This document shows, in pieces, positions 43,852 to 52,360 of a DNA stretch of 64,000 bases. The translations under genes were made by a program, and so were the position numbers. The notes beneath the pieces are model-generated. The model had not been told where the DNA came from and ran no database searches. It saw nothing but the letters and a program-made list of their open reading frames with translations. The DNA is from CAZAMP01 sp964486455 (GTDB lineage Bacteria; Eisenbacteria; RBG-16-71-46; CAZAMP01). The DNA lies in assembly GCA_964486455.1 (NCBI GenBank), contig CAZAMP010000011.1:1-64000 (forward strand). Direction: 5' to 3'. The first letter of the stretch is position 1. Each line of letters begins with the position of its first letter.

Positions 43852-44832
43852 GTGAACAAACACTCTCTTCTCTGGCCGCGTTTCATTGCCGAGTGGATGC
43901 TCGTGCGTGGCATCCTCCGGCACGTGGGGCGGGGTGATCTCGAGCAGGGGTGGCGGCGCGCCCGGCGCCTGACGGGCCTGGCCCGGCGACTCCCCTTCGT
44001 GGAGTGGCAATGGGTTCGCCAGAACCTGCGGCTGGTCTTTGGTCCCGCTCTGGACGACCGGTCCGTGGAGAGGCTGACGGCACTCGTCTTTGAGCACCAC
44101 GTCGCCAGCTACGTGGAGGGTCATCGCTGCGGGGATGTCGCGCTGCGTTTCGAAGGTCTACAAGGACTTCACGACGCCATGGGCAATGGCAGCGGCGCGA
44201 TCGTCACCGGCGTTCATCTCGGTAGCTGGGAGATGGTCGTCAAGGGACTGGCCGACGAGGGGATTCCGATGGCGACGGTCTACCTGGCGGCCGAGAACCC
44301 ACTACTCAACCGGGAATTTCAGGCGGCCCGCGCGCGATACGGGGCCGAGTGGATCGAGACGACGAACGGTCGCGTCATCGCACGGGCGATCCGGGCTGGG
44401 AAGGCGCTCGGCCTGATGACTGACATGGATAGCCCTCGCGGCGGTTTCGCGTGTGACGTGCTAGGTGTGCCGGCGATGTGCCCTCCGGGGCCTGCGCGGC
44501 TTGCGGCCCGGTTTCAGTGCCCCGTCGTCCCGGTCGTCGCGCCGCGTGATGCGATCGGCCGGGTAACGGTTCTCTGCGACACACCTCTCGATCCACCCCC
44601 TCGCGAGGCGTCCACGAAGACCCTTGCTGCATTCACCGAGCGACTCAACACGGTCTTCGAGCCGCTGATCCTCCGCTTTCCCGATCAGTACAATTGGTTT
44701 CATGCTCGCTGGGAGACGCGCCCCGACGGGCGCAGGTGGAAGGTCGGGGAGCCCGTCGCCGATCTCTGGCGTGAGCGAACGAGGCCTTTCCCCGAGCTAC
44801 CGAGCCGGATCCAACGACTCATTGCGGTGTGA
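43852..44832 (+). CDS. Lysophospholipid/lipid A acyltransferase, LpxL/HtrB-like
   Basis: A 326-residue membrane-associated acyltransferase of the LpxL/HtrB family, starting at GTG. The catalytic H-x-x-x-x-E motif is H122-L-G-S-W-E127, with the second block (N-R-E-F-Q-A-A-R) and the later G-x-x-M-D-S-P-R-G-G stretch in place. Family members add secondary acyl chains to lipid A; the same fold occurs in phosphatidylinositol mannoside and ornithine-lipid acyltransferases. It lies close to, but on the opposite strand from, the lpxB-msbA-acyltransferase cluster and is separated from it by a hipA remnant. Substrate is inferred only from family. Confidence 0.83.
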   Translation: MNKHSLLWPRFIAEWMLVRGILRHVGRGDLEQGWRRARRLTGLARRLPFVEWQWVRQNLRLVFGPALDDRSVERLTALVFEHHVASYVEGHRCGDVALRFEGLQGLHDAMGNGSGAIVTGVHLGSWEMVVKGLADEGIPMATVYLAAENPLLNREFQAARARYGAEWIETTNGRVIARAIRAGKALGLMTDMDSPRGGFACDVLGVPAMCPPGPARLAARFQCPVVPVVAPRDAIGRVTVLCDTPLDPPPREASTKTLAAFTERLNTVFEPLILRFPDQYNWFHARWETRPDGRRWKVGEPVADLWRERTRPFPELPSRIQRLIAV

Positions 44833-44867
44833 CGCGACGAGCCTGAGAGGAGCTGCCCCGGTCGAGA

Positions 44868-45605
44868 TCATCTCGACGTTGACGTGAGGATATGCAGCCG
44901 ATGGGTTCGGCCGATCAGATCTCGTATTGAGGTCGTGACCTTCGCTTCTTCCGCAAATGTCGACCACCGCGAGACCGCGTCGTGCACCTGTGCCATGGTT
45001 TCCTTCGCTCTCTTGATACCGTACTGGTCCGCGACGGCAAGAAGATCGTCCCGCGTGAAGTCATCCAACCTACCGTTGATGCGCATCTGATGCCGGCTCA
45101 CCCAGGGGCTATCCGACCGGTGGCTCCAGATCACGTCGTAGGCCGGGGCGAGTCGCCACTCGCCGTCGTCGTTCATCAGAAACGCGATGTTGCGCGTGTG
45201 GTCATCCTGATTGCGTGCCAGAACATTGAAGATCATCCGCCGGTACAGCTCCAGCATGGTGGGATGTCCGAGGTTGAGCTGCTGTATGACCCCGAACGCC
45301 TGTTCATAGCTTGTGTCGCCCGGGGCGTTGAAATCGAAGTGTCCCATCGCGCAGAGTGACTGCATGTGTATCTTCTCGCCCGACGCGGTACGGTCGAAGC
45401 GGCGGGTCATGAAGTGGGCACGGCCGCCCTCCTCGAGAAGACGGCAGTCGCTCATCGAGATGCCCGCCACCCTTGCCATACGGTGATAGGCGTACTCGAC
45501 CCGTCCGAAGCCCTCCGGATCACCGAGTGTGTCCTGGTTGACTCCGTCGAACTTGAGGAGCCACGGCTCGAATCCTGCGGGGGGCGCAACCTGACCGGAG
45601 CGCAC
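44868..45605 (-). pseudogene. hipA: HipA-like kinase, N-terminally truncated
   Basis: A 245-residue frame matching the C-terminal part of HipA-type kinases: R-F-D-R, then N-Q-D-D-H-T-R-N (the catalytic Asp loop), A-P-A-Y-D-V and the end of the HipA_C domain. Recognisable sequence G-T-S-A-G-G-A-R continues upstream in the same frame to about 45718 without any start codon, overlapping the 3' end of the acyltransferase gene. About 150-170 N-terminal residues of a normal HipA (about 430) and any HipB antitoxin are missing. The kinase core may fold, but the unit looks decayed. Phosphorylation of GltX by intact HipA is established knowledge. Confidence 0.75.
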
Positions 45606-45693
45606 CTCGCCGGTGGCGGCGTTCCAGGCAATGACGGCCTTTGCCCGCGCGCCGCCCGCCGAGGTCCCGACACGGATGATCGTTTTCAGCGCG

Positions 45694-46668
45694 TCAGTCC
45701 TGTCTTGATCGAACCCGGGCGTGGCTCCACTGATACCACCGTGTGGGCGTCTCGGATATGTCGCGGTAGAGGTTGCCTAGCCATGCCCCGAGTAGATACT
45801 CGGGTGTGGCGTCAGCACCGGCTTCCGATGCGGTGATCGTCGAGGCGGCGGGCTCGATCTCAATGATCCAACGGTGCCGCCCGACTGTCCGAACGCGGCT
45901 CCTCAGGACCGGTACTCCGCTGGAGACGGCCAGGGCGGCCGATCCCCGGTCCACGAGCAATGACGCGTGCCCGAACGGGATCCATACGCCGTGCCCGCGG
46001 CGCGGGGTCACGAGGACATCGTACGTCAACGACACGATCCGGTTCTCTGCGAAGGCGTCTTGGACGGAGGTCTTCGCTCTGGAAGCGTACGCGGATGAGA
46101 CCCCGAACCGGCGGCGGATCTGGCGCATCTTGGATTCCAGCGATCGGATGGGCGAGCGGCTGGTGATCGTGTGGAGGGGATACCCGAAAGCCGGCAGCGC
46201 GAAGCGGGCATACCAGAAGTCCATGTGCTCGTTGATCAGAAGAAGTCCCCTGCCCATGCTTAGCGCTTCGCGGAGATGATCCTCACCCTTCAGCACGGTT
46301 CGCTCCCGCAGCCAGGCGGGCCCCCACGCCTCGAGCTGGAACGCGAGGGCGACGATGCGGGCCTGATAGTCCAGATGCTCGGCTTCGAACCGGCGAATGG
46401 CGTCGGCGTTCCAATCGTCCGGACCCAGGATGCGACGCAGGTGGCTAGTCCGTGCCCATCGGTATGGAAGCAGGGTGCCTTTCAGCATGCGCCGGGCCAG
46501 ACGTTCGATGCCGTGCTCGTCCTGTCCTCGCACGTGCCGCAACAGGCCGGCTGAGATCCAGGAAACGGGAGTCATGAGGATCTCTACCGGAGTGCGCGAG
46601 AATTCCCCCTGTTCTGCTTCGGATGCGACGAGTGGTTCGTCGCGGCTGGTGCCGAGGGGAGATGTCAT
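45694..46668 (-). CDS. LpxL/HtrB-like acyltransferase with altered catalytic motif
   Basis: A 324-residue protein related to lipid A acyltransferases by length, position and general pattern: G-R-G-L-L-L-I-N-E-H-M-D-F-W in block I and a later R-R-G-H-G-V-W-I-P-F-G-H block. The expected H-x-x-x-x-D/E motif is not met; after H the acidic residue comes at +2. Catalysis may therefore use a shifted residue or be lost. The ATG at 46668 overlaps the msbA stop by four bases (ATGA), making it third in the lpxB-msbA-acyltransferase operon. Its 3' end overlaps the hipA remnant frame. Confidence 0.72.
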   Translation of the reverse strand: MTSPLGTSRDEPLVASEAEQGEFSRTPVEILMTPVSWISAGLLRHVRGQDEHGIERLARRMLKGTLLPYRWARTSHLRRILGPDDWNADAIRRFEAEHLDYQARIVALAFQLEAWGPAWLRERTVLKGEDHLREALSMGRGLLLINEHMDFWYARFALPAFGYPLHTITSRSPIRSLESKMRQIRRRFGVSSAYASRAKTSVQDAFAENRIVSLTYDVLVTPRRGHGVWIPFGHASLLVDRGSAALAVSSGVPVLRSRVRTVGRHRWIIEIEPAASTITASEAGADATPEYLLGAWLGNLYRDISETPTRWYQWSHARVRSRQD

Positions 46669-48439
46669 TGGGATTGTCCACCCGAGCCGATCGTGGTCAC
46701 CGGTCGATCGACGGCATCGCCCGCGATGAGCTGTGTCGCCACGAGTCGTCGATAGGGTTCCCAATCACGCAGGAGCGCATCGTGGGATCCCTCCGCCACG
46801 ATCCGTCCCTCCGCCAGGACGACGATCCGAGGGAGGTTCTTCACTGTAGCCAGGCGGTGCGCGATCACCACGGTGGTCCGTCCCGCCATGAGCGATGCCA
46901 TGCCCGCCTGAAGCAGGCGTTCCGTGTGGGAATCCAGCGCGGACGTGGCCTCATCGAGCAGGAGAATCGGAGCATCTCGAAGAAGAGCGCGCGCGATGGC
47001 CAACCGCTGCCGTTCCCCCCCCGAGAGTCTCAATCCGCGCTCGCCCAAGGCCGTCTCGTATCCAGCGGGGAGCTTCTCAACGAATGCGGCCGCCTGTGCC
47101 GACTCGCAGGCCGCTCGAACCTCAGCATCGGTTGCCTCCGGCCGGCCGTAACGGATGTTCTCCATGACGGTGTCATCGAAGAGAATCGTCTCCTGCGGGA
47201 CGGTGGCCATGACGCTTCGCAGGGAGGAGAGAGTCACGTCTCGGATGTCTCGCCCGTCGATGAAGATCTGATGCGCGGGCACATCGTGCAATCGAAGAAG
47301 CAGGCTCAGAAGAGTCGACTTTCCGGCGCCGCTCTCGCCCACGACGGCAAGATGCTCTCCGGCTCCGATCCGAAGGCTGATCTCTTTGAGAACGTCCTCA
47401 CCTTCTCCGTAGGAGAATGACAGCCCGCAGATCTCGATATCACCGCGGGGTCGCTCGGGAAACGCGTGCGCCGCTTCGGCGTCCGCCTCCGGGGCCAGCT
47501 CGGCGACTTCGTTCAACCGCTCCAGGCCGTTTGCCATGTGCTGAAAGCGCATGGTCAGAAGGCTCAGGGTTCTTGCCTGCGGGATGATGAAGAGCGCGTA
47601 CAAGAGGAAAGCGACCAGGGTTTCGGTGTTCAGCTCTCCGGACGCGAGCAGATTGCTGCCGACGATCAGGATCGCGATGAGGATGGCCAACGCGGATGTG
47701 ATGAGTAGAGGCTCCACCAGGGCGTCGAATCGCGTGCTGCGTTTCTGCGCCGCTTTGAGGTCCTGCAATCTGTCGTGGAAGCGCTCGCAGTGATACTCCT
47801 CGGCGCCGAAGGCTTTGATCGTGCGGATGCCGCCCAGCATCTCCGTCAGGTAGGCCATCGCGCGCCCCGCCGCACCATCGCTCCCTCGTCCCGCTCGCCG
47901 CAACCCCGCAAACAAGGGTCGCAGGCCGACGGCGAGCACACCTCCGGCGGCGATCAAGAGAAGCGCGAGCTGCCAGCACAAGAGAAACAGCATCACGGTG
48001 CCGCCCACGAGCACCACCGGAATCCCAAGCGCACGAGGAGCGTGTACTTCAGGAAGAACTCTATATCGGTGAGGCTCGAGACGAGTCGGTTGATGCGCTC
48101 TCCCGTGTGCGCGCGGCGATGCTGATCGACCGGCAGGTCGATGAGGTTGCGGAAGTAGCGCGTGCGCAGGAACGTGGACACGTCGTGGGCAACCGCGAAC
48201 ATGATCGAGAGCGCGGCGAAGCTCATGCCGACCAAGAGCACGAGGGTCACCCCGAACTGCAACCAGATGACCCCGGGCACGACCGTCGCTTCGCTCCGGA
48301 GGCTCGAGCCAAGCAGCTCCCGCGCCATCATCGGAATGGCGAGCAGCGCCAGCCACACGCAGGTGAACATGATCAGAGAAGCGGCGACACGCATACGATA
48401 CGGGCGCAGGAGGATCAGGAGTTGCCGGAACGTCGTCAT
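46665..48439 (-). pseudogene. msbA: MsbA-like lipid A/phospholipid ABC exporter, frameshifted near 48030
   Basis: Together two frames encode a complete half-transporter of about 590 residues: six transmembrane helices followed by an ABC ATPase. The first frame (48439 to about 48030) ends L-T-D-I-E-F-F-L-K-Y-T-L-L-V-R-L-G then goes astray. The second continues L-G-I-P-V-V-L-V-G-G. The ATPase has Walker A G-E-S-G-A-G-K-S-T, signature L-S-G-G-E-R-Q and Walker B I-L-L-L-D-E-A-T-S-A-L-D. A missing base in the sequence around 48028-48036 (for example one C in a CC) would restore one frame. The start overlaps lpxB, the end overlaps the acyltransferase. It would flip lipid A. The lesion could be mutation or sequence error. 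Confidence 0.85.
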
Positions 48440-49591
48440 GCCGGGATCTTAACGTCGGCTCTTGAGGTGGGACATGTTTCTTCCAACAGAAACTCAGCGA
48501 CGCGGTTCAGTGTGCCGGGCTCGCCCAGTTGGACCGCCGCGTCGGCGAGCCGCGCTCGAACGAAACGGCGTCGTTCATCGTTCTCCAGCAGCGTGAGCGC
48601 TTCTCGGGCGATCCGATCGGGCGAGACGGCCGATTGCACGAGCTCGGGAACGACCGGACGATCGAGCAGGATGTTGGACATGGCGATGTAGCGCGTCTTC
48701 ACGAGCATTCGCGCGGCAAGGTAGGTGATCGGCGAGACGCGATACATGGCGACCATCGGGAGACCGAGCAGTGCCGCCTCGAGTGTGGCGGTGCCCGAGG
48801 CGAGAAGAACCAGCTCACACCTGCTCAGGCAGGTGTAGACATGCTCCCGAATGATCCTCACACACCCACCCGCCCTGTGTCGCTCAAGGATGTTCTGCAG
48901 TCGCGGCAGCAAATGGCGCGCTGCCAGCGGTAGGACGGCCTGGATATCCGGATGGTGTGATCGTATCCGCTCCAGTCCATCGAGCATGGGATCCAGAAGT
49001 CGCTCGATTTCCTGCGCCCGGCTTCCCGGCATCAACGCCACGGTCCGTGCTGCTGGGTCCAGACCAACGGTTCGAAATGCCGCATCGGGGTCACGTCCCG
49101 CCTGAACGACGTCGACGAGCGGATGACCAAACCACTTCACGCGCCCACCTTCGCGCGCATAAATCTCCGCCTCCGCCTTGAAGGCAGGGATGATGGCGGT
49201 CGCGTGCGCGCCAGCGTCCCCAGAACCAGACTTGCGGCGGTAGAAAGTGCACGTACGGCACGCCTTTTCCGTGCAGGTGCTTTGCCACTAATCCGTTGAA
49301 GCCCTCGTTGTCCACGAGCACGGCAAGGTCGGGTGGTTCGTCGCGGGTCATCGCGCGGATCTCGGACATTACTCTGCGCAAGGGAAGAACGTAGCGGACG
49401 GATTCCTGCAAACCGACGGATCCGAGGTGGGATGACTGAGCCCGTATGGCGACACCGGCCCGGCGCATCTGTTCACCGCCCGTCCCGTAGAGCTTGGCGG
49501 TCGGGTCGTTTGCGGCAATGGCGCGGGCGAGGTGGGCTGCGTGCCTGTCACCTGAGACTTCCCCCGCGACCATCATTATCTTTGCTGGCAT
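48436..49591 (-). pseudogene. lpxB: Lipid-A-disaccharide synthase, frameshifted near 49218
   Basis: Two frames cover a full LpxB of about 385 residues. The N-terminal part (from 49591) has M-V-A-G-E-V-S-G-D-R-H and runs to P-P-Q-V-W-F-W-G. The C-terminal part picks up with W-F-G-H-P-L-V-D, then L-M-P-G-S-R-A-Q-E-I and L-A-S-G-T-A-T-L-E. Between them the frame moves by one base; a surplus G in the four-G run (49218-49221 on the plus strand, CCCC) explains it. LpxB joins UDP-diacylglucosamine and lipid X into the lipid A disaccharide. The gene's stop overlaps the msbA start (ATGA), so this is the first gene of the cluster. Confidence 0.87.
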
Positions 49592-49941
49592 GGCTCGGCC
49601 CGGGTGAGGGTTTTCGAGACCGGTTGCCCGGCAATCTACACCAAAGGTTGGGAGGCGCCAAGGGGCTCAGACTCCACGGTCCCTGCAGTGTGCGGGCGGC
49701 GAAGACGACCGTCCTGACAGGTTCACGGCGTGCGGTGGCTGCGGCGTGATTGGCGCGTACGGCGCCGGTACAGGTCGGAAATGGCCCGGGCGTTCCCGAA
49801 GTGCGGCAAGGAGATGAAGGGGACGGTGTGAAGGTCGATGAGTCCAAAGATGCGGCAGCGGACAATCGGACGCAGCCCAACCTCGGGATTCACTTCATCA
49901 TCGCGCTCCAGGGCGTCTATCCGTCGCGCAACTGATGGAGG
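49592..49941. other. Intergenic region upstream of lpxB, no gene seen
   Basis: This 350-base stretch separates lpxB from a phosphotransferase gene on the same strand. Frames in it are Arg/Pro/Ser-rich and unlike proteins. It should contain the lpxB promoter. I see no clear hexamers, hairpin or repeats. Confidence 0.4.
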
Positions 49942-51105
49942 CTATCGCCAGGCGGGATAGATCGGCAGGTCGAACTTCTCGTCGCCCCATTTCGCCCTGA
50001 GCGCGGAGGAGATCTCCTCCGAGGCCCGCGCGAGGCGGGGGAGCGCCCCCGTCTCCGCGGACAGCGACACGAAGTGGTCGAGCCCGGCGATGATTCGCTG
50101 GCGGACGGTAACCCTGCCCCACTGTCGATCCGCGTCAATGACGGACGGCAGGAACATGCAGAGCCCGGCCAGCCACGCGGCCGCGCATGCCATCATGTTC
50201 TCGAAGAAGGTCGCGTCATCCGAGGCGCGCGGTAGATGACGGACCAGCTCCTCCCGGTAGACATCCATCAACCGAAGTCGAAGAGCCGACGGTAGCTGGA
50301 AGGCCCACGCACTATGGAGGTACCGGATCAGCGGAAAGGTGCCGTCGAGAAGGATGTGGCGGAATCCGCACGCTTCGAGATCGACGAGGTGTGCGCCGCT
50401 CTCCGTGATGAAGACATTGCCTACCGTCGAGTCCCCATGCGTGAAACCCAGAAACGGACCCGGCTCGGAGATGATTGCCGTTGCCCGCGCGAGCTCGCCC
50501 TCCAGCCCGGTGGGAGCGCGTGATCCGATGGGGCCCAGCCAGTCGGGGAGTTTCTCGAGCGCTGCGATGAGGTGATGGATCTTGTGATGGGAGTGGCGTT
50601 CGGCGCCGCACGATGCCCGGAGCGCCTCGTACTGGATGGCCCGCCCGCACGTGTGTCCGTGCAGCGCCGCCAGAGAGCGATGGAACGCGACAAGGCCGCT
50701 CTCCGCCGCGGCCCGATCATCCCCCAGAAGTTTCCAACCGAGAACGTTTTGCTTCGTGGGACCGAGGTCCTCCAGGACCAGAACCTCGTGCTCGAGATCG
50801 ACGCCGAGCAGGCCGGGAACGAGGTCCCGCGTTGCCTCCAGACCGCTCAGAAACCGGTAGGCGGCGCACTCGTGACGAAGAAAGCCTTTCGGTTCTCGCG
50901 GGTGTTTGACCACGACGGATGTCGCGGGCGACACGTCTGAATGCTGCGCATCGCAGCGGAGAAGGATGTTCGGCGCAGCCTCGTAGTCGGCGATGACGTC
51001 ACGGAGCGAGAGCACGATCCCCGGGCCGAGCTTGGTACAAACGGCGCTTTCTGCCAGGCGGAGTGTCTCGGAGTAGGCTTCCGGATCGTGGGTCATTCGC
51101 GCCAT
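49942..51105 (-). CDS. APH/choline-kinase-like phosphotransferase
   Basis: A 387-residue kinase of the APH/EcKinase type. The catalytic Brenner motif is F-T-H-G-D-S-T-V-G-N with the following V-D-L-E (metal-binding acidic residue), and the N-lobe has V-V-V-K-H-P-R-E-P-K-G as the lysine strand with E-C-A-A-Y-R-F-L for the salt bridge. L-V-L-E-D-L-G is the hinge. Such enzymes phosphorylate small hydroxyl compounds such as choline, sugars or aminoglycosides. The substrate cannot be inferred from the neighbours, which are lipid A genes and decayed loci. It appears intact and cytosolic. Confidence 0.82.
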   Translation of the reverse strand: MARMTHDPEAYSETLRLAESAVCTKLGPGIVLSLRDVIADYEAAPNILLRCDAQHSDVSPATSVVVKHPREPKGFLRHECAAYRFLSGLEATRDLVPGLLGVDLEHEVLVLEDLGPTKQNVLGWKLLGDDRAAAESGLVAFHRSLAALHGHTCGRAIQYEALRASCGAERHSHHKIHHLIAALEKLPDWLGPIGSRAPTGLEGELARATAIISEPGPFLGFTHGDSTVGNVFITESGAHLVDLEACGFRHILLDGTFPLIRYLHSAWAFQLPSALRLRLMDVYREELVRHLPRASDDATFFENMMACAAAWLAGLCMFLPSVIDADRQWGRVTVRQRIIAGLDHFVSLSAETGALPRLARASEEISSALRAKWGDEKFDLPIYPAWR

Positions 51106-51265
51106 TCACGATTCATGGCTCAGGATCCCCCGTGGATTTCTTGTCGCACAATGTCCGCTTTCATGCCCGCCTCGCATTATACCGCATAGGCGATGAACTC
51201 CTGGGCTGCCCGATTGTCATTCTCGGCGGCACGATGAGAACTTCGATATCACAGGGAGGAAACTC

Positions 51266-51706
51266 ATGACTCGGTTCGGACTGATGACGCGAATCGGAAT
51301 GCTCCTCACGTGCGTTTGCATGGCCCATCCGGCCTACGCGATTCAGCAAGGTTCCTAGTCACGGGAAGGCGATCAGGCCGACGTCCTCACTTCTGCATTC
51401 TCTTATCACTCTGGATCGCAGGGCTCCGAAATCATCCGGTTGGCGATTCCACTCGCGCTTGAATTGGAATCCAGGAAGGCACACCTTGAAGGACACCTCT
51501 TGAGCTCTGCAGAAAGTGCCGATTGGCGGAGGATTTCAGGGGTTGGTTTGAGACACCCTTTACGGACATCCCAATCTGCGCTCACCAGCCAGCCTTTTAA
51601 GCCAAGATGTCCCGCTTTCTGTCTTTCGAGACGAAAGCGTCTCTATTTGTGTATCAGCGGCCGAATCGCAGACCCTAAGGTCATTCAGTCGACCCGATCT
51701 TACTGA
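51266..51706 (+). pseudogene. Secreted small protein interrupted by in-frame TAG after the signal peptide
   Basis: A strong start (AGGGAGG five bases before ATG at 51266) opens a 30-residue frame, M-T-R-F-G-L-M-T-R followed by a hydrophobic core and A-Y-A as a signal peptidase site. TAG stops it at 51356-51358. The same frame then stays open to 51706, with a stretch reading A-D-V-L-T-S-A-F-S-Y-H-S-G and I-P-L-A-L-E-L-E. An exported protein of about 146 residues disabled by one nonsense base is the simplest reading, but the tail is not recognisable as a family. It could instead be a short secreted peptide. Confidence 0.4.
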
Positions 51707-52129
51707 AGTGGGACATTAATGGTCTCTGGGGAATGAGAGAGTAGGACGAGACGATTCGTCAACCTGATGTCATCCCTCGATGGTGTCGGGTCTCCTGATG
51801 GGTGGTTATGCACCAGGAGCACCGCCGCGGCCGAGGACACGATGGCCGGCCGGAAAACCTCTCGCGGATGCACGATGCTGGCATTCAGACTTCCCCGACT
51901 GACCGTCATCTTCCGGATCAAGTGATGGTGACTGTCCAGCAAGAGTGCCCGAAACACCTCAACCCGGTAGCGGTCCATCGCGCGGCAGAACTCGTGTGCT
52001 GGCTCGGGTCCCTCGATTTTCGGTCTCGCCGGCGCCGTATACGTTGCCGTCTCGGGTCGCGAACCTCGTAGCGGGGGTAGTCGCTCACAGCACCAACCAG
52101 GTCGCCGGCGGTTTCTTGGTCATGGTCAT
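51700..52129 (-). pseudogene. radC: RadC-like JAB domain gene, fragmentary
   Basis: The frame from 51978 to 51700 contains S-L-N-A-S-I-V-H-P-R-E-V-F and the JAB metal motif H-N-H-P-S-G-D-P-T-P-S-R-D-D, then breaks off after L-T-N-R-L-V. The final part of the RadC/UPF0758 domain is missing. Upstream in the same frame R-P-K-I-E-G-P-E-P-A-H continues the homology without a start. A strong ribosome site (AGGAGAGAGAAC) with ATG at 52129 begins a matching N-terminus in another frame that stops after 14 codons. At least two indels and a 3' truncation are needed. RadC-like JAB proteins of this short type are common on mobile DNA. Confidence 0.7.
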
Positions 52130-52360
52130 GGTTCTCTCTCCTGTTTGCCTGCGCGCGAACAGGCCCGACCGCTACATGCCCTCCTCCGATGTTATGGACC
52201 CGAGTATGGTTCGAGCTCGTTGCGTGGGAATTGCGCGTCTCCAGGCGCCTGCCTCCGCGCGCCCAGTTCTCGCGCGCGGCTTGACATGGCCGCACTTCGC
52301 CCACCATCATTCGTTGAAAATGAGGCTATTCACCCAATCTCTCCGGTCTACGCGTAGCCA

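Noticed and set aside
48020..48045. Programmed -1 frameshifting in msbA
   Set aside because: No slippery X-XXY-YYZ heptamer or downstream pseudoknot is evident; a plain indel is simpler.
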